Shown piece by piece: positions 1 through 10,620 of a DNA stretch of 64,000 nt (position 1 is its first letter; every line of letters starts with the position of its first letter). Made by a program: the position numbers and the translations under genes. The stretch is from Symbiodinium natans (taxonomy: Eukaryota; Sar; Dinophyceae; Suessiales; Symbiodiniaceae), in NCBI GenBank assembly GCA_905221605.1, contig CAJNDS010001446.1, forward strand, positions 412,927-476,926, given 5' to 3'. Under the pieces are notes generated by a model. The model made no database searches and had not been told where the DNA came from. It worked only from the letters and a program-made list of their open reading frames with translations.

Positions 1-861
1 AAACCCTAAACCCTAAACCCTAAACCCTAAACCCTAAACCCTAAACCCTAAACCCTAAACCCTAAACCGTTTGATTGCTTATGTATTATGCGAGTCTCTT
101 TTTCTTCGCTCTCTCTCTCTCTCTCTTCCTCTCTCCCCCCTCTCTCTCTCTCTCTCTCGATATATATGTTTTTTTATATATACTGCACATGTATATGTAC
201 ATCTATTTGTATATGTGTGTATATGTCCCCCTGTTCGCCAGGGCGTGGCCCAAGAGAACGCCAGCTTGAAGGCAGGTTTAGGGTTTAGGGTTTAGGGTTT
301 AGGGTTTAGGGTTTAGGGTTTAGGGTTTAGTGTTTAGGGTTTAGGGTTTAGGGAACTAGTGGGGACATCACTGATCTACAAGGCTGTGAAGCTAGGCCTT
401 AGGCTTTTTGGGCCCGTGGGCTTCTCTTGGGATCACGAACACACGCTCAAAGCATGAAGTTGCCTCCCCCATCTCGGAGCTTGAGCACCTGTGTCGAGCC
501 TTGGGATATAGGTTGGGATTGTTTAGGGTTTAGGGTTTAGGGTTTAGGGTTTAGGGTTTAGGGTTACTAGCAGTCTTTACTAGGGCGTATGGTACACCCT
601 GCTATAATCCCTATGAAGGATCCCGAAATATAGGGCTTGACACCGGAGAGCTGCATGGTGTCTTTAGGGGCTGGAGCTTTGGGGGATTGGGGATTGAGGT
701 TCGAGGGGTTTGGTGCTTGAGCCTGCAGCCGGCAACACCACCAGAATCCCAGATTTTGAACCAAACCCAAAGCCCAAACTCCAAATCCTCTTCAAACACT
801 CACAAAGTTCGGGGTTTAGGGTTTAGGGTTTAGGGTTTAGGGCTTAGGGTTTCGGGTTCAC

Positions 862-954
862 CTCAAGCTCGCAGAAGCTCAGGCAGAGATCCAGGAACTC
901 CGGGAGCAGATCGCAAGGCTGGCGGGCAGCGCCCTTCCGATGAGGGCGGATAGG
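862..954 (+). CDS. Candidate coiled-coil exon
   Basis: Thirty-one open codons on the + strand between two TTTAGGG arrays. The translation begins LKLAEAQAEIQELREQ and continues with an Ala/Arg-rich tail: a regular heptad-like helix rich in L, E, Q and A. CAAG just upstream could be the acceptor, and the island ends in GATAGGGGG followed by GTTTAGGG, a possible GT donor made by the array. Composition is very different from the repeats around it. It could be an exon or an isolated gene fragment; no function can be given. Confidence 0.35.
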
Positions 955-1362
955 GGGGTTTAGGGTTTAGGGTTTTAGGGGGTTTAGGGGGTTTAGGGTT
1001 TAGGGGGTTTAGGGTTTAGGGGGTTGAGGGTTTAGGGGGTTTAGGGTTTAGGGGGTTGAGGGTTCAGGGGGTTGAGGGTTTAGGGAGTTGAGTTTTTCGG
1101 GTGTATTTCAGGGTTTCGAGTTGATAGTATGGTTGCTGGGCTACTGAGTGATAGGGACCCCCCTCAGAGGGCCGAGAGAAACCCTTTAACTCCTCACAGA
1201 ACCCTCAAGGTGTTCTCCACCCAGAAAAAAGCCCGAAACTCCCTAAACCCTGAAGCTTCAGGCTCGTACCGAGTTTGGGTACTTCGGAGGGCTTTCGGTG
1301 TCTTTCGGCCGTGCACTTCGGCTCCTGGTTCCAGCAGTTCTGTTGGGCTTGGGGTTTGGGTT

Positions 1363-1459
1363 GGGATGTTCCCCCTATACTAACAGTCCTTCATAGGGAT
1401 TATAGTAGTGGGTACTAGAGTCCCGATTGAGGACTGTTAGTATAGGGGGGAACATCCCC
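1363..1459. mobile_element. Palindromic MITE-like element, family B
   Basis: Near-perfect inverted repeat with tips GGGATGTTCCCC and GGGGAACATCCC. Inner arms carry ACTAGTCCTTCATAGGG-like and reverse-complement AGGACTGTTAG segments around a short loop. This is the cleanest family B copy; relatives lie at 4803, 15431, 15684, 41817 and 50400. Confidence 0.65.
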
Positions 1460-1918
1460 AAGGTTTGGGGTTGAGGGTTTCATGGGCGAAGCCCAGCTCA
1501 GACTCAGAACCCCTGTCTAGTTCAAGGTGAGTACGTGTGAGTCCTAAACCCTAAGCCCACAACCCTAAACCCTAAACCCTATCCCCTCGAAACCCCCTAA
1601 ACCCTAAACCCTAAACCCTATGGAATTTGGCTTCTTTGGTGTTTAGGATGCGCGCGTCGGGTGAGGGATCCGGAATAAATAGGGCTCAGGGCTTAGGGTT
1701 CAGTGCTTCGGCTTTCGGGTTTAGGGTTTATAGAGGTTTATAGAGGTTTATAGAGGTTTATAGGGGTTTAGGGTTTAGGGTTTAGGGTTTAGGGTGCATG
1801 GCTGACAGAATCAGGGCCTCCAGAAGTGTCAAACCTCGTAAGCCTCACGTCCTAAAGCCCAACCAAAAAACCCCTAAGCCCTGCACCCCAACCTCCTAAA
1901 CCCCTAAACCCTTGGTTC

Positions 1919-2022
1919 AGGGTTCTTAGGGTTCTTAGGGTTCTTAGGGTTCTTAGGGCTCTTAGGGCTCTTAGGGTTCTTAGGGTTCTTAGGGTTCTTA
2001 GGGTTCTTAGGGTTCTTAGGGT
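1919..2022. repeat. Tandem array of 9-bp variant GGGTTCTTA
   Basis: About eleven copies of a 9-bp unit related to the telomere unit but locally homogenised (GGTTCTTAG, two copies reading GGCTCTTAG). The Leu-Arg-Thr reading frame on the - strand is a by-product of the repeat. Confidence 0.85.
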
Positions 2023-3629
2023 TTGATCTGGGAGCACTCACCCACCTGAATTCGACCTTCGCCTGAAACCCTAAAGCCGCAACCTGAAGCCATGAACCAG
2101 TGAAGCCCGCGGCTTAGGGTTCAGGGTTTAGGGTTTAGGTTTTAGGGCAGTTTGGGGTTTAGAGTTTAGGGTAGTTTAGGGTTTAGGGTTTATGGTTTAG
2201 GGCTTCGGGCTTCGGGGTTTAGCCGTGATAGATAGCTTCAAAGGCGAACCGCAGGCAGTCAGGATGTTAGGTGCCATGCAGTGTTATACACGAGTGGAAT
2301 TTACCCTAAACCCCAAACCCCAAACCCCAAACCCCAAACCCCAAACCCCAAACCCCAAACCCCAAACCCCAAACCCTAAACCCTAAACCCCAAACCCCAA
2401 ACCCAAAACCCTCAACTTCAAACCCTAACCCTAAACCCTAAACCCCGAACCCCGCAGGTAGGTCAGGCTCCAGGGCGCACAGCATCAGAAGTTCCTGAGC
2501 GCTATTCGGCCCTCAACCCTATCAAACCCTGAATACCCCAAAACCCTAAACAACCCGAACCCCACGTAGAACACGCGGCCCAGACTCTACCAAGTGACCC
2601 TCGAGGCCCTAAATCCTAAACCCTAAACCCTAAACCCTCAACCCTCAACCCTAAACCCTAAACCCTAAACCCTAAACCCTAAACCCTAGCCCCTAGGCCA
2701 TAAACAAACCTTCAAACCCGAAGTCCGGAGTTTCTCTTGAAACTTTGTATGCCTAAAAGCCCTGAACCACCCTAACCTCTGAAGCCCTAAGCCCTACACC
2801 CGAAGCCCATACACCCTAACAAGCCTTATAACCCTAATAACCCTAATAGCCTTAAGAGCCCGAATAACCCTAAACCCTATATAAACCCCAAACCCTAAAC
2901 CCTAAACCCTAAACCCTCTACCCTAATAACCCCTAAGCCCTAAACCGCCTTCTCCATCGGACCGGGCCTTTGACAAGCACGGAGCATGGCCGTAGCCGCC
3001 GGCCGGTGCCACGGCTCTCCAGTGGGATGCCAGGTCCCGAGCACCTCCGGCTCCTTAAGGGGTTTAGGGGTTTAGGGTTTAGGGGTTTAGGGTTTAGGGT
3101 TTGGGGTTTAGAGTTTAGGGTTTAGGGTTTGGGGTTTAGGGTTTAGGGGTTTAGGGGTTTTGGGGTGTAGGAGTTCGGGGTATAGAGTTTAGGGTTCATA
3201 GGGTTTAGGGGTTTAGGGTTTGGGGTTGAGGGTTAAGTTTAGGGTTTATGGTTGAGGGTTGAGGGTTTAGGGGTTGGGGTTTAGGGGTTTGGGGTTCAGA
3301 GAATTCCTTGTGCAGAAGGTCCTCTAAAGGGTTTTGCGGATTGAGGGTCTTGCATTTTAGGGTTTAGGTTTCGGGGCTTAAGGGCTGTAGGAGTTGGAGC
3401 GGTGCAGTTCTGGGCGTAGGGTTCGGGGTTTTTAGGTTCGGATTTTCGTTGCTGGGGTGAAGCAACATCCGCTTGGGTTGCTCTCTGAATTTTGGGGACT
3501 GCTGGCGTCCTTGAAATGAGGGTGCCATGCTCTAGAAGAGATCGCAGGGGCTCCATTGTTTTCTTTTGCTGGTTCCCTTGGCAAGCTTGGACCCTCAAGG
3601 GTTCCGGGTTTGGGGCCTTGGTCTTTGAA

Positions 3630-3771
3630 CTAAACCCTAAACCCTAAACCCTAAACCCTAAACCCTAAACCCTAAACCCTAAACCCTAAACCCTAAACCC
3701 TAAACCCTAAACCCTAAACCCTAAACCCTAAACCCTAAACCCTAAACCCTAAACCCTAAACCCTAAACCCT
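3630..3771. repeat. Telomere-like array, CCCTAAA x ~20
   Basis: Uninterrupted and nearly error-free, among the purest arrays in the left part. Followed by a unique island and then a TTTAGGG block at about 3849. Confidence 0.9.
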
Positions 3772-3869
3772 TTTGAGTAGGGCCTCCTAGGCAAAAGCAG
3801 ACCTGGCTGTCTGAGACCAAGGTACCTCGTGCTTCCGGCTGCTGGGCCGGTTTAGGGGTTTAGGGTTTA

Positions 3870-4013
3870 GGGTTCAGGGTTTAGGCCATTCAGAGGGGCA
3901 TTGAGGATTTTGTGGCTTCCGGTCGGGCCTTTACTTGCAGTAAGGGTTCAGGGTTTAGGCCATTCAGAGGGGCGTTGAGGATTTTTCGGATTCCGGTCGG
4001 GCTTTACTTGCAG
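3870..4013. repeat. Tandem duplication, two ~70-bp copies ending in TTACTTGCAG
   Basis: Copy 1 (about 3870-3940) and copy 2 (about 3944-4013) share GGGTTCAGGGTTTAGGCCAT through CTTTACTTGCAG with few differences. Each copy ends in a good 3' splice-site-like string, and copy 1 runs straight into GTAAGG, a donor-like string. Confidence 0.7.
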
Positions 4014-4802
4014 GTTTTTTAACCATTTCGGGTGGCTTACTTCAAAGTCGTTATAGAGGAAACCCTAACCCTAAAACCCCAAACCCTGAAACCCCACACC
4101 CTAAACCCTACACCCCAAACCCAAAGCTGATGATGGGGGAGATTCAGTTGATGCGCATGTTGACTTCTGTTCTGCTGCTTTGGCGCTTTTTGTGTGCTCC
4201 AAAACGCGTCGGCTGTCTGCTCCAGGTTTCGGCACTGCGTCTGGGGACGTGGTGCTGTGTAAGGTTCCCCGATAAAGTAGCATAAAGTTTAGGGCTCAAT
4301 AGGGTGGAAACACGTCCCTGAACTCAAAATACATCCGAAAGCCGCTGAGGACGTGGGGCGGATCAGTCGGGAGGAGCTTCGCGTTCTGGGCTCAGGACGG
4401 CTCTCCTAAATCCTAAATCCTAAACCCTAAACCCTAACCCCTAAACCCTAAGCCCTAAACCCTAAACCCTAAACCCTAAACCCTATATCCTAAACCTTGT
4501 TTTGGGGGATACACCAAAACCCCTCTTCTAACCATTAAGGCCCCTGTAGTACCCTTGTCGTCAGTTGACTCAGGCACGATAAGCTGGCTGACGCATGCAA
4601 ATCCATGAGGGGCTTTCCGAAAATAGGGGGGGGTACCCTTTTTGGGGGCCCCTCTAAAGGGATTCTGATCCTATTCTATTTAAGGGGAATAAAAGGGGAA
4701 CCCTCATTTTTGGGAATGTCCATGAAAAGGGTCCCCAGCTTAGGAAATCACAGGATCTTTAAGACCCGTTAACGCAAGGCTGGCCAGTTCTTGGGCTCTA
4801 AA

Positions 4803-4900
4803 CTTGGGATCCCTTAGACTAACAGCGCTTACTAGGGATTATACTAGGAGGGAGTATCATCCCTGTTCAGGACTGTTAGCTTAAGGAGGAAGGTCCCAAG
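4803..4900. mobile_element. Palindromic MITE-like element, family B
   Basis: Tips CTTGGGATC and GGTCCCAAG, with inner arms containing CTAACAGCGCTTACTAGGG and GGACTGTTAGCTTAAGG. More diverged than the copy at 1363. Confidence 0.55.
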
Positions 4901-4904
4901 ACTA

Positions 4905-6244
4905 CACCTAAAACTCCTCAGAAGAACGACCGGAGGAGGCCATGGCGAGTCGCCCACGTCGGAGGCTCGACGGGGCCGCGTGCGAGCCACCACGACTTTT
5001 GGGAAGCACGTAGAGGGGCATCGCTTTGAAGGCCGTTTTAGGGGGCTCAGACCTGTTGGCTGTGTAAGGTGAAGGGCTTAGACTGGCGCCTGTTTTGCGG
5101 TGCGGAGCTGGTCCCCGTCCCTTCTCCTCCTCCTCCTTCTTCTCGTGCCTTTTGCGGAGACTCGAGCTGCAGCTGGCCCTGGCACCGAATCGCAACCCGA
5201 ACTCCGGAGTTTGTGTTGTCTTGGGGCTGCAGTGGCCACACTTCTCTCATCTGCAGCGAGTGGAGTTCGACTTTGACTTGCACCGGCTTTCGAGCCTGAC
5301 CTGGCATCCTCGAGCACTTGTTGTTCTTCGATTCTTTGAAGAAGTCGCAAAATGTTTGGCAGTTTCAAGTGCTGTAAGTGGCTGCAATTCTCTAGGTCTG
5401 GTGCTCGATTCGCTGCAGATTGCAGAGTATCAAGGCCTTCGACGGCTTCCGGGGGGGCCCTCGCTTTTTTTCATCCTTTCTTCCCTTCATTGCATCCTTT
5501 GTCTTTTTGTTCTCTCGTGCTTCCAGCCCCTCTCAAACACAAACGCGGGGCACAAGAACAAAAGATCACCCACCCAACAAAACAACACCCAAAATGTCAA
5601 AGTCTACCGCCGTTTTTGCCAACCCGTAAAAACCACCAGGCTCCAGGCGCAGAGCAGTAGGGCAGGCAGGCAGCAGTCAGCAACTGAATTGCCTGCCTCT
5701 GGTCTACCAACTCTCGATTCGAAGGGCCTTCTGGGAAGATTTGCATGTTCACTCCTTGTTGTTAGGGAGCCATACCCTTCCTACAAGCACTTAGGCAGGT
5801 TGAGTCGGAACTTTGTGGCTATACCACATAAGTGATTCGTCGAGACATCCTAGATTTCCTTAGTAACGTTCTATCCTCACTTGTTGAGAAATCCCACACC
5901 TTCGTGGCTTTGGGGATCAAGGTTGGAGGTTTCAAAGTTGTTGTTCATCCCAAACAGCGAGAGACCATGCGGGCCCAGAAAGAAGCGATGACACATCATG
6001 TCAGACCTTAAACTGTACCATCAAAGCCCAAAGGGTAGTGCTTCCCTGAGCCACACATTGCCAACGCACGAAGCCCAAGCGAAAAATCACCCAAAACCAA
6101 CACAGCATTCAAACCTCGTATCAAACCCTCTACTTGGTAGGCCCTTGGGATATTTCTTATTTTCCCTTACTGGGGTTAAGAAGATACATTCAGGGGTATT
6201 TTTCAGAAGGTTTTATGGGCCATCCTAGTCTAAGACCCTATCAG
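4905..6244. other. Array-free unique region
   Basis: About 1.3 kb with no telomere-like repeats, GC-rich on the left and AT-richer on the right. Overlapping open frames occur on both strands at 5.05-5.4 kb; the longest is on the + strand. Nothing is recognised by motif. Confidence 0.6.
5095..5835 (+). CDS. Hypothetical 246-codon open frame
   Basis: Longest open frame outside the retrotransposon. The frame starts at a non-ATG codon (TTG or GTG class), so a true start is uncertain. The N-terminal half is Leu/Val/Phe-rich with a hydrophobic stretch near residues 125-145 (FFILSSLHCILCLFVLSC). The C-terminal part is polar, with NNTQN and KNKR strings. No domain is recognised. Frames of 86-96 codons overlap it on the - strand, which lowers confidence. 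By length alone it is unlikely but not impossible by chance in 64 kb. It could be a real exon, a pseudogene or noise. Confidence 0.22.
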   Translation: MRCGAGPRPFSSSSFFSCLLRRLELQLALAPNRNPNSGVCVVLGLQWPHFSHLQRVEFDFDLHRLSSLTWHPRALVVLRFFEEVAKCLAVSSAVSGCNSLGLVLDSLQIAEYQGLRRLPGGPSLFFILSSLHCILCLFVLSCFQPLSNTNAGHKNKRSPTQQNNTQNVKVYRRFCQPVKTTRLQAQSSRAGRQQSATELPASGLPTLDSKGLLGRFACSLLVVREPYPSYKHLGRLSRNFVAIPHK

Positions 6245-6245
6245 G

Positions 6246-6450
6246 GAACCCTAAACCCTAAACCCTAAACCCTAAACCCTAAACCCTAAACCCTAAACCC
6301 TAAACCCTAAACCCTAAACCCTAAACCCTAAACACTAAACCCTAAACCCTAAACCCTAAACCCTAAACCCTAAACCCTAAACCCTAAACCCTAAACCCCA
6401 AGCCCTAAGCCCTAAGCCCTAAGCCCTAAACCCTAAACCCTAAACCCTAA
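6246..6450. repeat. Telomere-like array, CCCTAAA x ~29
   Basis: Pure array whose right end drifts to CCCTAAG. It lies immediately left of the coding-like island at 6451, and an inverted TTTAGGG array follows at 6592. Confidence 0.9.
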
Positions 6451-6543
6451 GCCGAGGATCCGGAGCTCCGCCTCGCAGGGCGCTTTGGGCGCGCGCGCCT
6501 CGGCACGGCGCTGGATCACGGCGCACGTGACGGGTGGCCAGCC
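6451..6543 (+). CDS. Candidate exon between inverted arrays
   Basis: GC-rich island of 31 open codons translating AEDPELRLAGRFGRARLG and onward. CCCTAAA lies on its left; poly-T and then TTTAGGG lie on its right. No convincing GT donor directly follows (GGCCAGCC, then T-run), so it may be a fragment rather than a live exon. Confidence 0.25.
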
Positions 6544-6591
6544 TTTTTTTTTTTTTTTTTTTTTTGTTTTTTTTTGCCTTGGTGGGGGGGG

Positions 6592-6682
6592 GGTTTAGGG
6601 TTTAGGGTTTAGGGTTTAGGGTTTAGGGTTTAGGGTTTAGGGTTTAGGGTTTAGGGTTTAGGGTTTAGGGTTTAGGGTTTAG
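6592..6682. repeat. Telomere-like array, TTTAGGG x ~13
   Basis: Preceded by a T-run (6544-6573) and a G-run, followed by G-rich degenerate units (GGGGGGTTTAG). Confidence 0.9.
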
Positions 6683-6889
6683 GGGGGGGTTTAGGGGGGT
6701 TTGGGGGGGGGTTTGGGGGGGTTTAGGGGGGGTTGTAGGTACACCGAGATTCGTAGTGCTATGTGGATGGGATGTTACGGGTTGGGTGTACCCTTCGGAT
6801 GTTGGTGTGATGCGGTCCGAGGCTCCATGGCCAGGTCCACAGTTTTTTGGTTTGCAGAGCTTCACGGGTTTAGGGCTTAGGGTGGAGGT

Positions 6890-6958
6890 CTACTTGGAGG
6901 TTCATGGGTCGTTTGAAGTAGCCCCTACGTATAATTACCCACATGAAACTTCAAGTAG
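6890..6958. mobile_element. Palindromic MITE-like element, family A (short form)
   Basis: Ends CTACTTGGAGGTTCATGGG and ACCCACATGAAACTTCAAGTAG are inverted copies. Only 69 bp, so the loop region found in longer copies is missing. Confidence 0.6.
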
Positions 6959-7149
6959 GGGTGGGTGCAGCTTCTGGATTTCCGATGTTTTTTTGGTCCT
7001 CGTGATGTACCACAACCGTCCTCCTTGCTAGTGGCTGTTTGAAGGAGTGTGCAGGGCTTAGGGTTTACGGTTGCCCTAAACCCTAAACCCTAAACCCTAA
7101 ACCCTAAACCCCAAAAGCCCCTGTTCATGCCCTGCACCCCCGGTCGCAG

Positions 7150-7224
7150 GCGAGGGGCTCACCGTCGGGGGCGCCAGCCTCTCGCGCGCCGGCGAGGGCC
7201 CGGCGGACTTTGCACAGCTTGCAG
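7150..7224 (+). CDS. Candidate exon with CGCAG acceptor
   Basis: Preceded by a C-rich tract ending GGTCGCAG. With two leading bases the island reads EGLTVGGASLSRAGEGPADF and on, all open and GC-rich. It ends TTGCAG; the first GT beyond it is in GTTTAGGG at about 7236. CCCTAAA lies on the left and TTTAGGG on the right. Function unknown. Confidence 0.3.
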
Positions 7225-7324
7225 CTTGGCCTACTTGGGGGTTTAGGGTTTAGGGTTTAGGGTTTAGGGTTTAGGGTTTAGGGTTTAGGGTTTAGGGTTA
7301 GGGTTTAGGGTTCGGGGTTTAGGG

Positions 7325-7416
7325 CTACTTGGAGGTTCATGTGTAGTTATAAGTAGGTTTTCAGTACCCTAAGTAAGGTTATAAGTACCGCTGCCCTACT
7401 TGTAACCCTACTGTAG
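7325..7416. mobile_element. Family A palindrome, right end lost
   Basis: Left arm CTACTTGGAGGTTCATG and the central ACCCTAAGTAAGGTTATAAG are present. The terminal CATGAACCTCCAAGTAG of the right arm is absent. Confidence 0.55.
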
Positions 7417-7426
7417 GGCATGCAAG

Positions 7427-7575
7427 CATGCTTCAAAGCATATGAACCTTGTTGAAACCCATCATGCGACCATTGTGTTTGCAAAAAGGGGGAGGGGGCT
7501 GCGCCACAAGCCGTGCAGGCGTGCTTCAAAGCGTATGAATCTTGTTGAAACCCATCATGCGAGCATGGTGTCGAT
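7427..7575. repeat. Imperfect tandem duplication (~93 bp period)
   Basis: GCTTCAAAGC, TATGAA and CTTGTTGAAACCCATCATGCG occur at about 7430-7475 and again at about 7522-7565, separated by a G-rich spacer. Confidence 0.6.
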
Positions 7576-8002
7576 TTTTTTGCGAATAGTCTTGCCCCAT
7601 AGTCCCTTTGTAACTATACTATAGTCATCCCCAAAGTCTATTCTAACCGTTAAGGCCCCCTAGATTGGGTTTCGTAGGGGTCGTAGGGTAGGGAAGTAGG
7701 TACCCAATATAGTTCTTTAAAGCGGGTACATGGGGCGGTAGAAGATTCTTAACTCCTGAATTTCCTACTTAGAACTTGATAGTTTTCGGGATGTTCATTT
7801 TGAAGCAGCGCTCATGAGGTCAAGTCTCTATCTCATGGCCACATTGTGGGGTCCCTCTTCTACCACGGCCCCCTCAAGTTTGGGGTGCCCTAAGCCCTAA
7901 CCTCTAATCTTTTCTGTATGTATATATATATATACACATACTAAAGTTGGTCCCTTTTGGGGCTTCCTATTACCCCAAAAAGGACCATCATTTTGAGAAC
8001 TC

Positions 8003-8040
8003 GTCATATATATATATATATATATGGTCACCCCCCCCCC
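8003..8040. repeat. TA microsatellite followed by C-run
   Basis: A (TA)n tract runs into a homopolymer C-run. A smaller TA tract lies at 7919-7940. Confidence 0.8.
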
Positions 8041-8102
8041 CCTACGACAGACCCTGGAATTGCATTTCCAGTCTGTCCAGGAAGGGGGCGGAAGACCAAC
8101 AC

Positions 8103-8800
8103 TCCAAAATTCCTCGAGTTTCCAAAAATCCAAAAACCCAAAAAACCCAACCCAAGTTTCGGATTTTTGGAAACTCGAGCGGGAGCCAAAAATCGAGCAA
8201 ATTCCTCGACTTTCCAAAATTCCAAAAATCCAAAAATTCCAACCCAAGTTTCGGATTTTTTTGGAAACTCGAGCGGGAGCGTCACAATCCAAAAATCGAG
8301 CAAATTCCTCGACTTTCCAAAATTCCAAAAATCCAAAAATTCCAACCCAAGTTTCGGATTTTTGGAAACTCGAGCGGGAGCTTCAAAATCCAAAAATCGA
8401 GCAAATTCCTCGACTTTCCAAAATTCCAAAAATCCAAAAATTCCAACCCAAGTTTCGGATTTTTGGAAACTCGAGCGGGAGCGTCAAAATCCAAAAATCG
8501 AGCAAATTCCTCGAGTTTCCAAAATTCCAAACCTTGGGGTGATTTTTTGGGATTTTTGGAATTTTGGAAACTCGAGGAATTTGCTCGATTTTTGGATTTG
8601 GAGGCTCCCATCCAAAAATCGAGCAAATTCCTCGAGTTTCCAAAATTCCAAACCTTGGGGTGGTTTTTTTTGGATTTTTGGAATTTTGGAAACTCGAGGA
8701 ATTTGCTCGATTTTTGGATTTTGAGGCTCCCATTCGAGTTTCCAAAAATCCAAACTTTTGGGGTGGATTTTTGGATTTTTGGAATTTTGGAAACTGGAGT
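8103..8800. repeat. ~100-bp tandem repeats, each a hairpin, with an internal switch of orientation
   Basis: Four direct units (breaks near 8183, 8275, 8378, 8479) contain CAAATTCCTCGACTTTCCAA and end CGGATTTTTGGAAACTCGAG. Arms within each unit are complementary, so each can fold. From about 8530 the units run head-to-head with reverse-complement copies (TTTGGAATTTTGGAAACTCG). The overlapping open frames on both strands arise because the repeat lacks stops, not from a gene. Confidence 0.85.
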
Positions 8801-8824
8801 TGGATAGGATTTTTTCAGGGGTTC

Positions 8825-10050
8825 TGATATGATTCCTTATTATGATTTAGGCTGCCTATTCAATTTTATAATACTCCTGTTCACTTTAATGGGGGTCCTT
8901 ATTTAATGAATAAGATTCCTAATCATTTTACTAGCATTCAAAGTGATTTTCAATAGGGTTCCTGTATTTGTTTAATGAGGTTCGTATTGAATTTTAAAGG
9001 ATGCCTATTAAAGGGCTTTATTGGGTTTAAGATTGATTCCTATTCATTTTACTCAAATGCCAAGTAATTTGAATACGATTCTTAGTCATTTTAATAGCAT
9101 TCTTATTCCTAGTTAGTTTTAATAAAAGTTTTAATAAATTAGCCTAAGAATTTTAATAAGCATCATGACAAACTTTAAACATATTCCTATTAATGTCAAT
9201 AGGCTTCTTGTTCATTTTCATAAGATGTCGTACAATTTCTCTTTGGATTCCGTTTGCTTTGACAAGCTTCCTATTCATGTAAAAAGGCTTCTGATTAAGT
9301 GGAATAGGCTTCGTATTCATTTTAGCAGGGTTTCTCATTCATGTTGACAGGATTCCTAATAATGTTCATAGGATTCCTACTAGATTCCACAGTGCTCCGA
9401 TTATGCTTTTAAATCCTGTTCCCTATTCATTTCACTTGGACTCGAAGTAATGTTATTGTAACTCTTATTAATTTTATTAGCAATCCTATTTATTAAAAGT
9501 TTTAATAGGGTTCATCATAGTTCTAACAGTACGACTCTTATTGTTTCAAGTTTTAAAGCGTCCACGTTACTTTTTTTTATAGAATTTTATTGGCTCCTCT
9601 TAATCTTTTAATAGGATTCATCTTCATGTTAAACGGATTCCTGTTACTCTTAAAAGAATTCATAGATTCTTTTGTAGGGTTCCTATTAATTTTAATAGCA
9701 TTCCTATGAATTCAAAAGGGTTCCTATTCATTTCAATGGCCTTCCTATGATTCCTCTGAATTTAGGACTCCAAGAAAATTTAATAGGAGCCCTGTTAATT
9801 TAATAAGCTTCTACGTATTTCAACCAGGTTCTTATTGATTGTACTAGGATTCTTACTAAGTTTCCACAAAAGACTCGTCTCAATTTCAATAGGGTTCTCA
9901 TTCATTTTAATGGATTTCCTATTGATTTAAATGGGATTCCTATTGAACTCATACGAACCCTATGAATCTTATTAAATTTCATAGGAACCCAAGTAAAACT
10001 AACAGCAATCTTATTGAAATTAATAGCAATCCACGATGTCCAGCAAATTG
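8825..10050. repeat. Degenerate AT-rich satellite, ~21-bp unit
   Basis: A diverged motif close to AATAGGATTCCTATTNATTTT recurs roughly every 21-24 bp, with many substitutions and partial palindromy (CCTATT/AATAGG). No open frame longer than about 60 codons is credible here. Base composition differs sharply from both flanks. Confidence 0.7.
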
Positions 10051-10274
10051 TTCAGGTCACTTCTGTTTGAGCACTCGCTCGAGCAATTGCTGAGTGGATC
10101 AAGTGATGTGAATTAAGCTTTTTGGAATCAACGAAGTTAACGAAAGTGTTTGAAATCAATTACGGTAGACAAATCTGTGAAGTTGAGTAAATATTTAATG
10201 AATTAGTAAAACCCTACCATGACCAAACTGGCAGGCCGATCTGTCGGACTTCAGGGAAGAGCATATGGAGACGT

Positions 10275-10555
10275 GTTTTTTTTTGGGGGGGGGGGGAGGT
10301 ACCATATATAGATATACACACATATATATATATATGTATATACCTATTGTTTGTGAACGTGTCTGGCTGCTGTGTGCAGCAATGCTGTCCGTAGCCTTTT
10401 TTTCGCTTCCGGGGTCTGTCGTAGGGGGGGGGGGGGGGGTGAGCATATATGTATATATATATATATACGTATATTTCACAACTGTATGGTGCATACATAT
10501 GCATATACATATATGTATATATATATATACATATGCATATATGTACATATATATG

Positions 10556-10592
<37 letters not shown>

Positions 10593-10620
10593 TTGTGCAT
10601 ATATGTATATATGCTCTCAA
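10275..10620. repeat. TA/CATA microsatellites with two G-runs
   Basis: G-runs at about 10285-10298 and 10425-10439 are interleaved with (TA)n and (CATATA)n tracts. The Tyr/Ile-rich frames here are repeat artefacts. Confidence 0.85.

Larger units (their letters stand above)
1..4900. repeat. Mosaic of telomere-like arrays and short unique islands
   Basis: Arrays of CCCTAAA or TTTAGGG recur at about 1-67, 276-351, 521-565, 811-850, 957-1083, 1545-1622, 1725-1796, 2303-2455, 2600-2690, 3059-3300, 3630-3771 and 4405-4496, in both orientations and with drifting units (TTTGGGG, TTCAGGG, CTTAGGG). A CT-rich then TA-rich microsatellite lies at about 108-200. Unique islands between arrays are 50-250 bp; the one at 862-954 looks coding. 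No intact long gene is seen. Confidence 0.85.

Noticed and set aside
1-67. Chromosome end at position 1 (telomere)
   Set aside because: The array is only nine units and similar or longer arrays in both orientations occur across the whole window, so it is an interstitial array cut by the window edge.
8103-8800. CRISPR array
   Set aside because: Units are contiguous ~100-bp tandem repeats without spacers, in a eukaryotic context with no cas genes.
7897-8827. Open frames up to 286 codons on both strands
   Set aside because: They follow stop-free tandem hairpin repeats and overlap in nearly every frame; no gene-like character.
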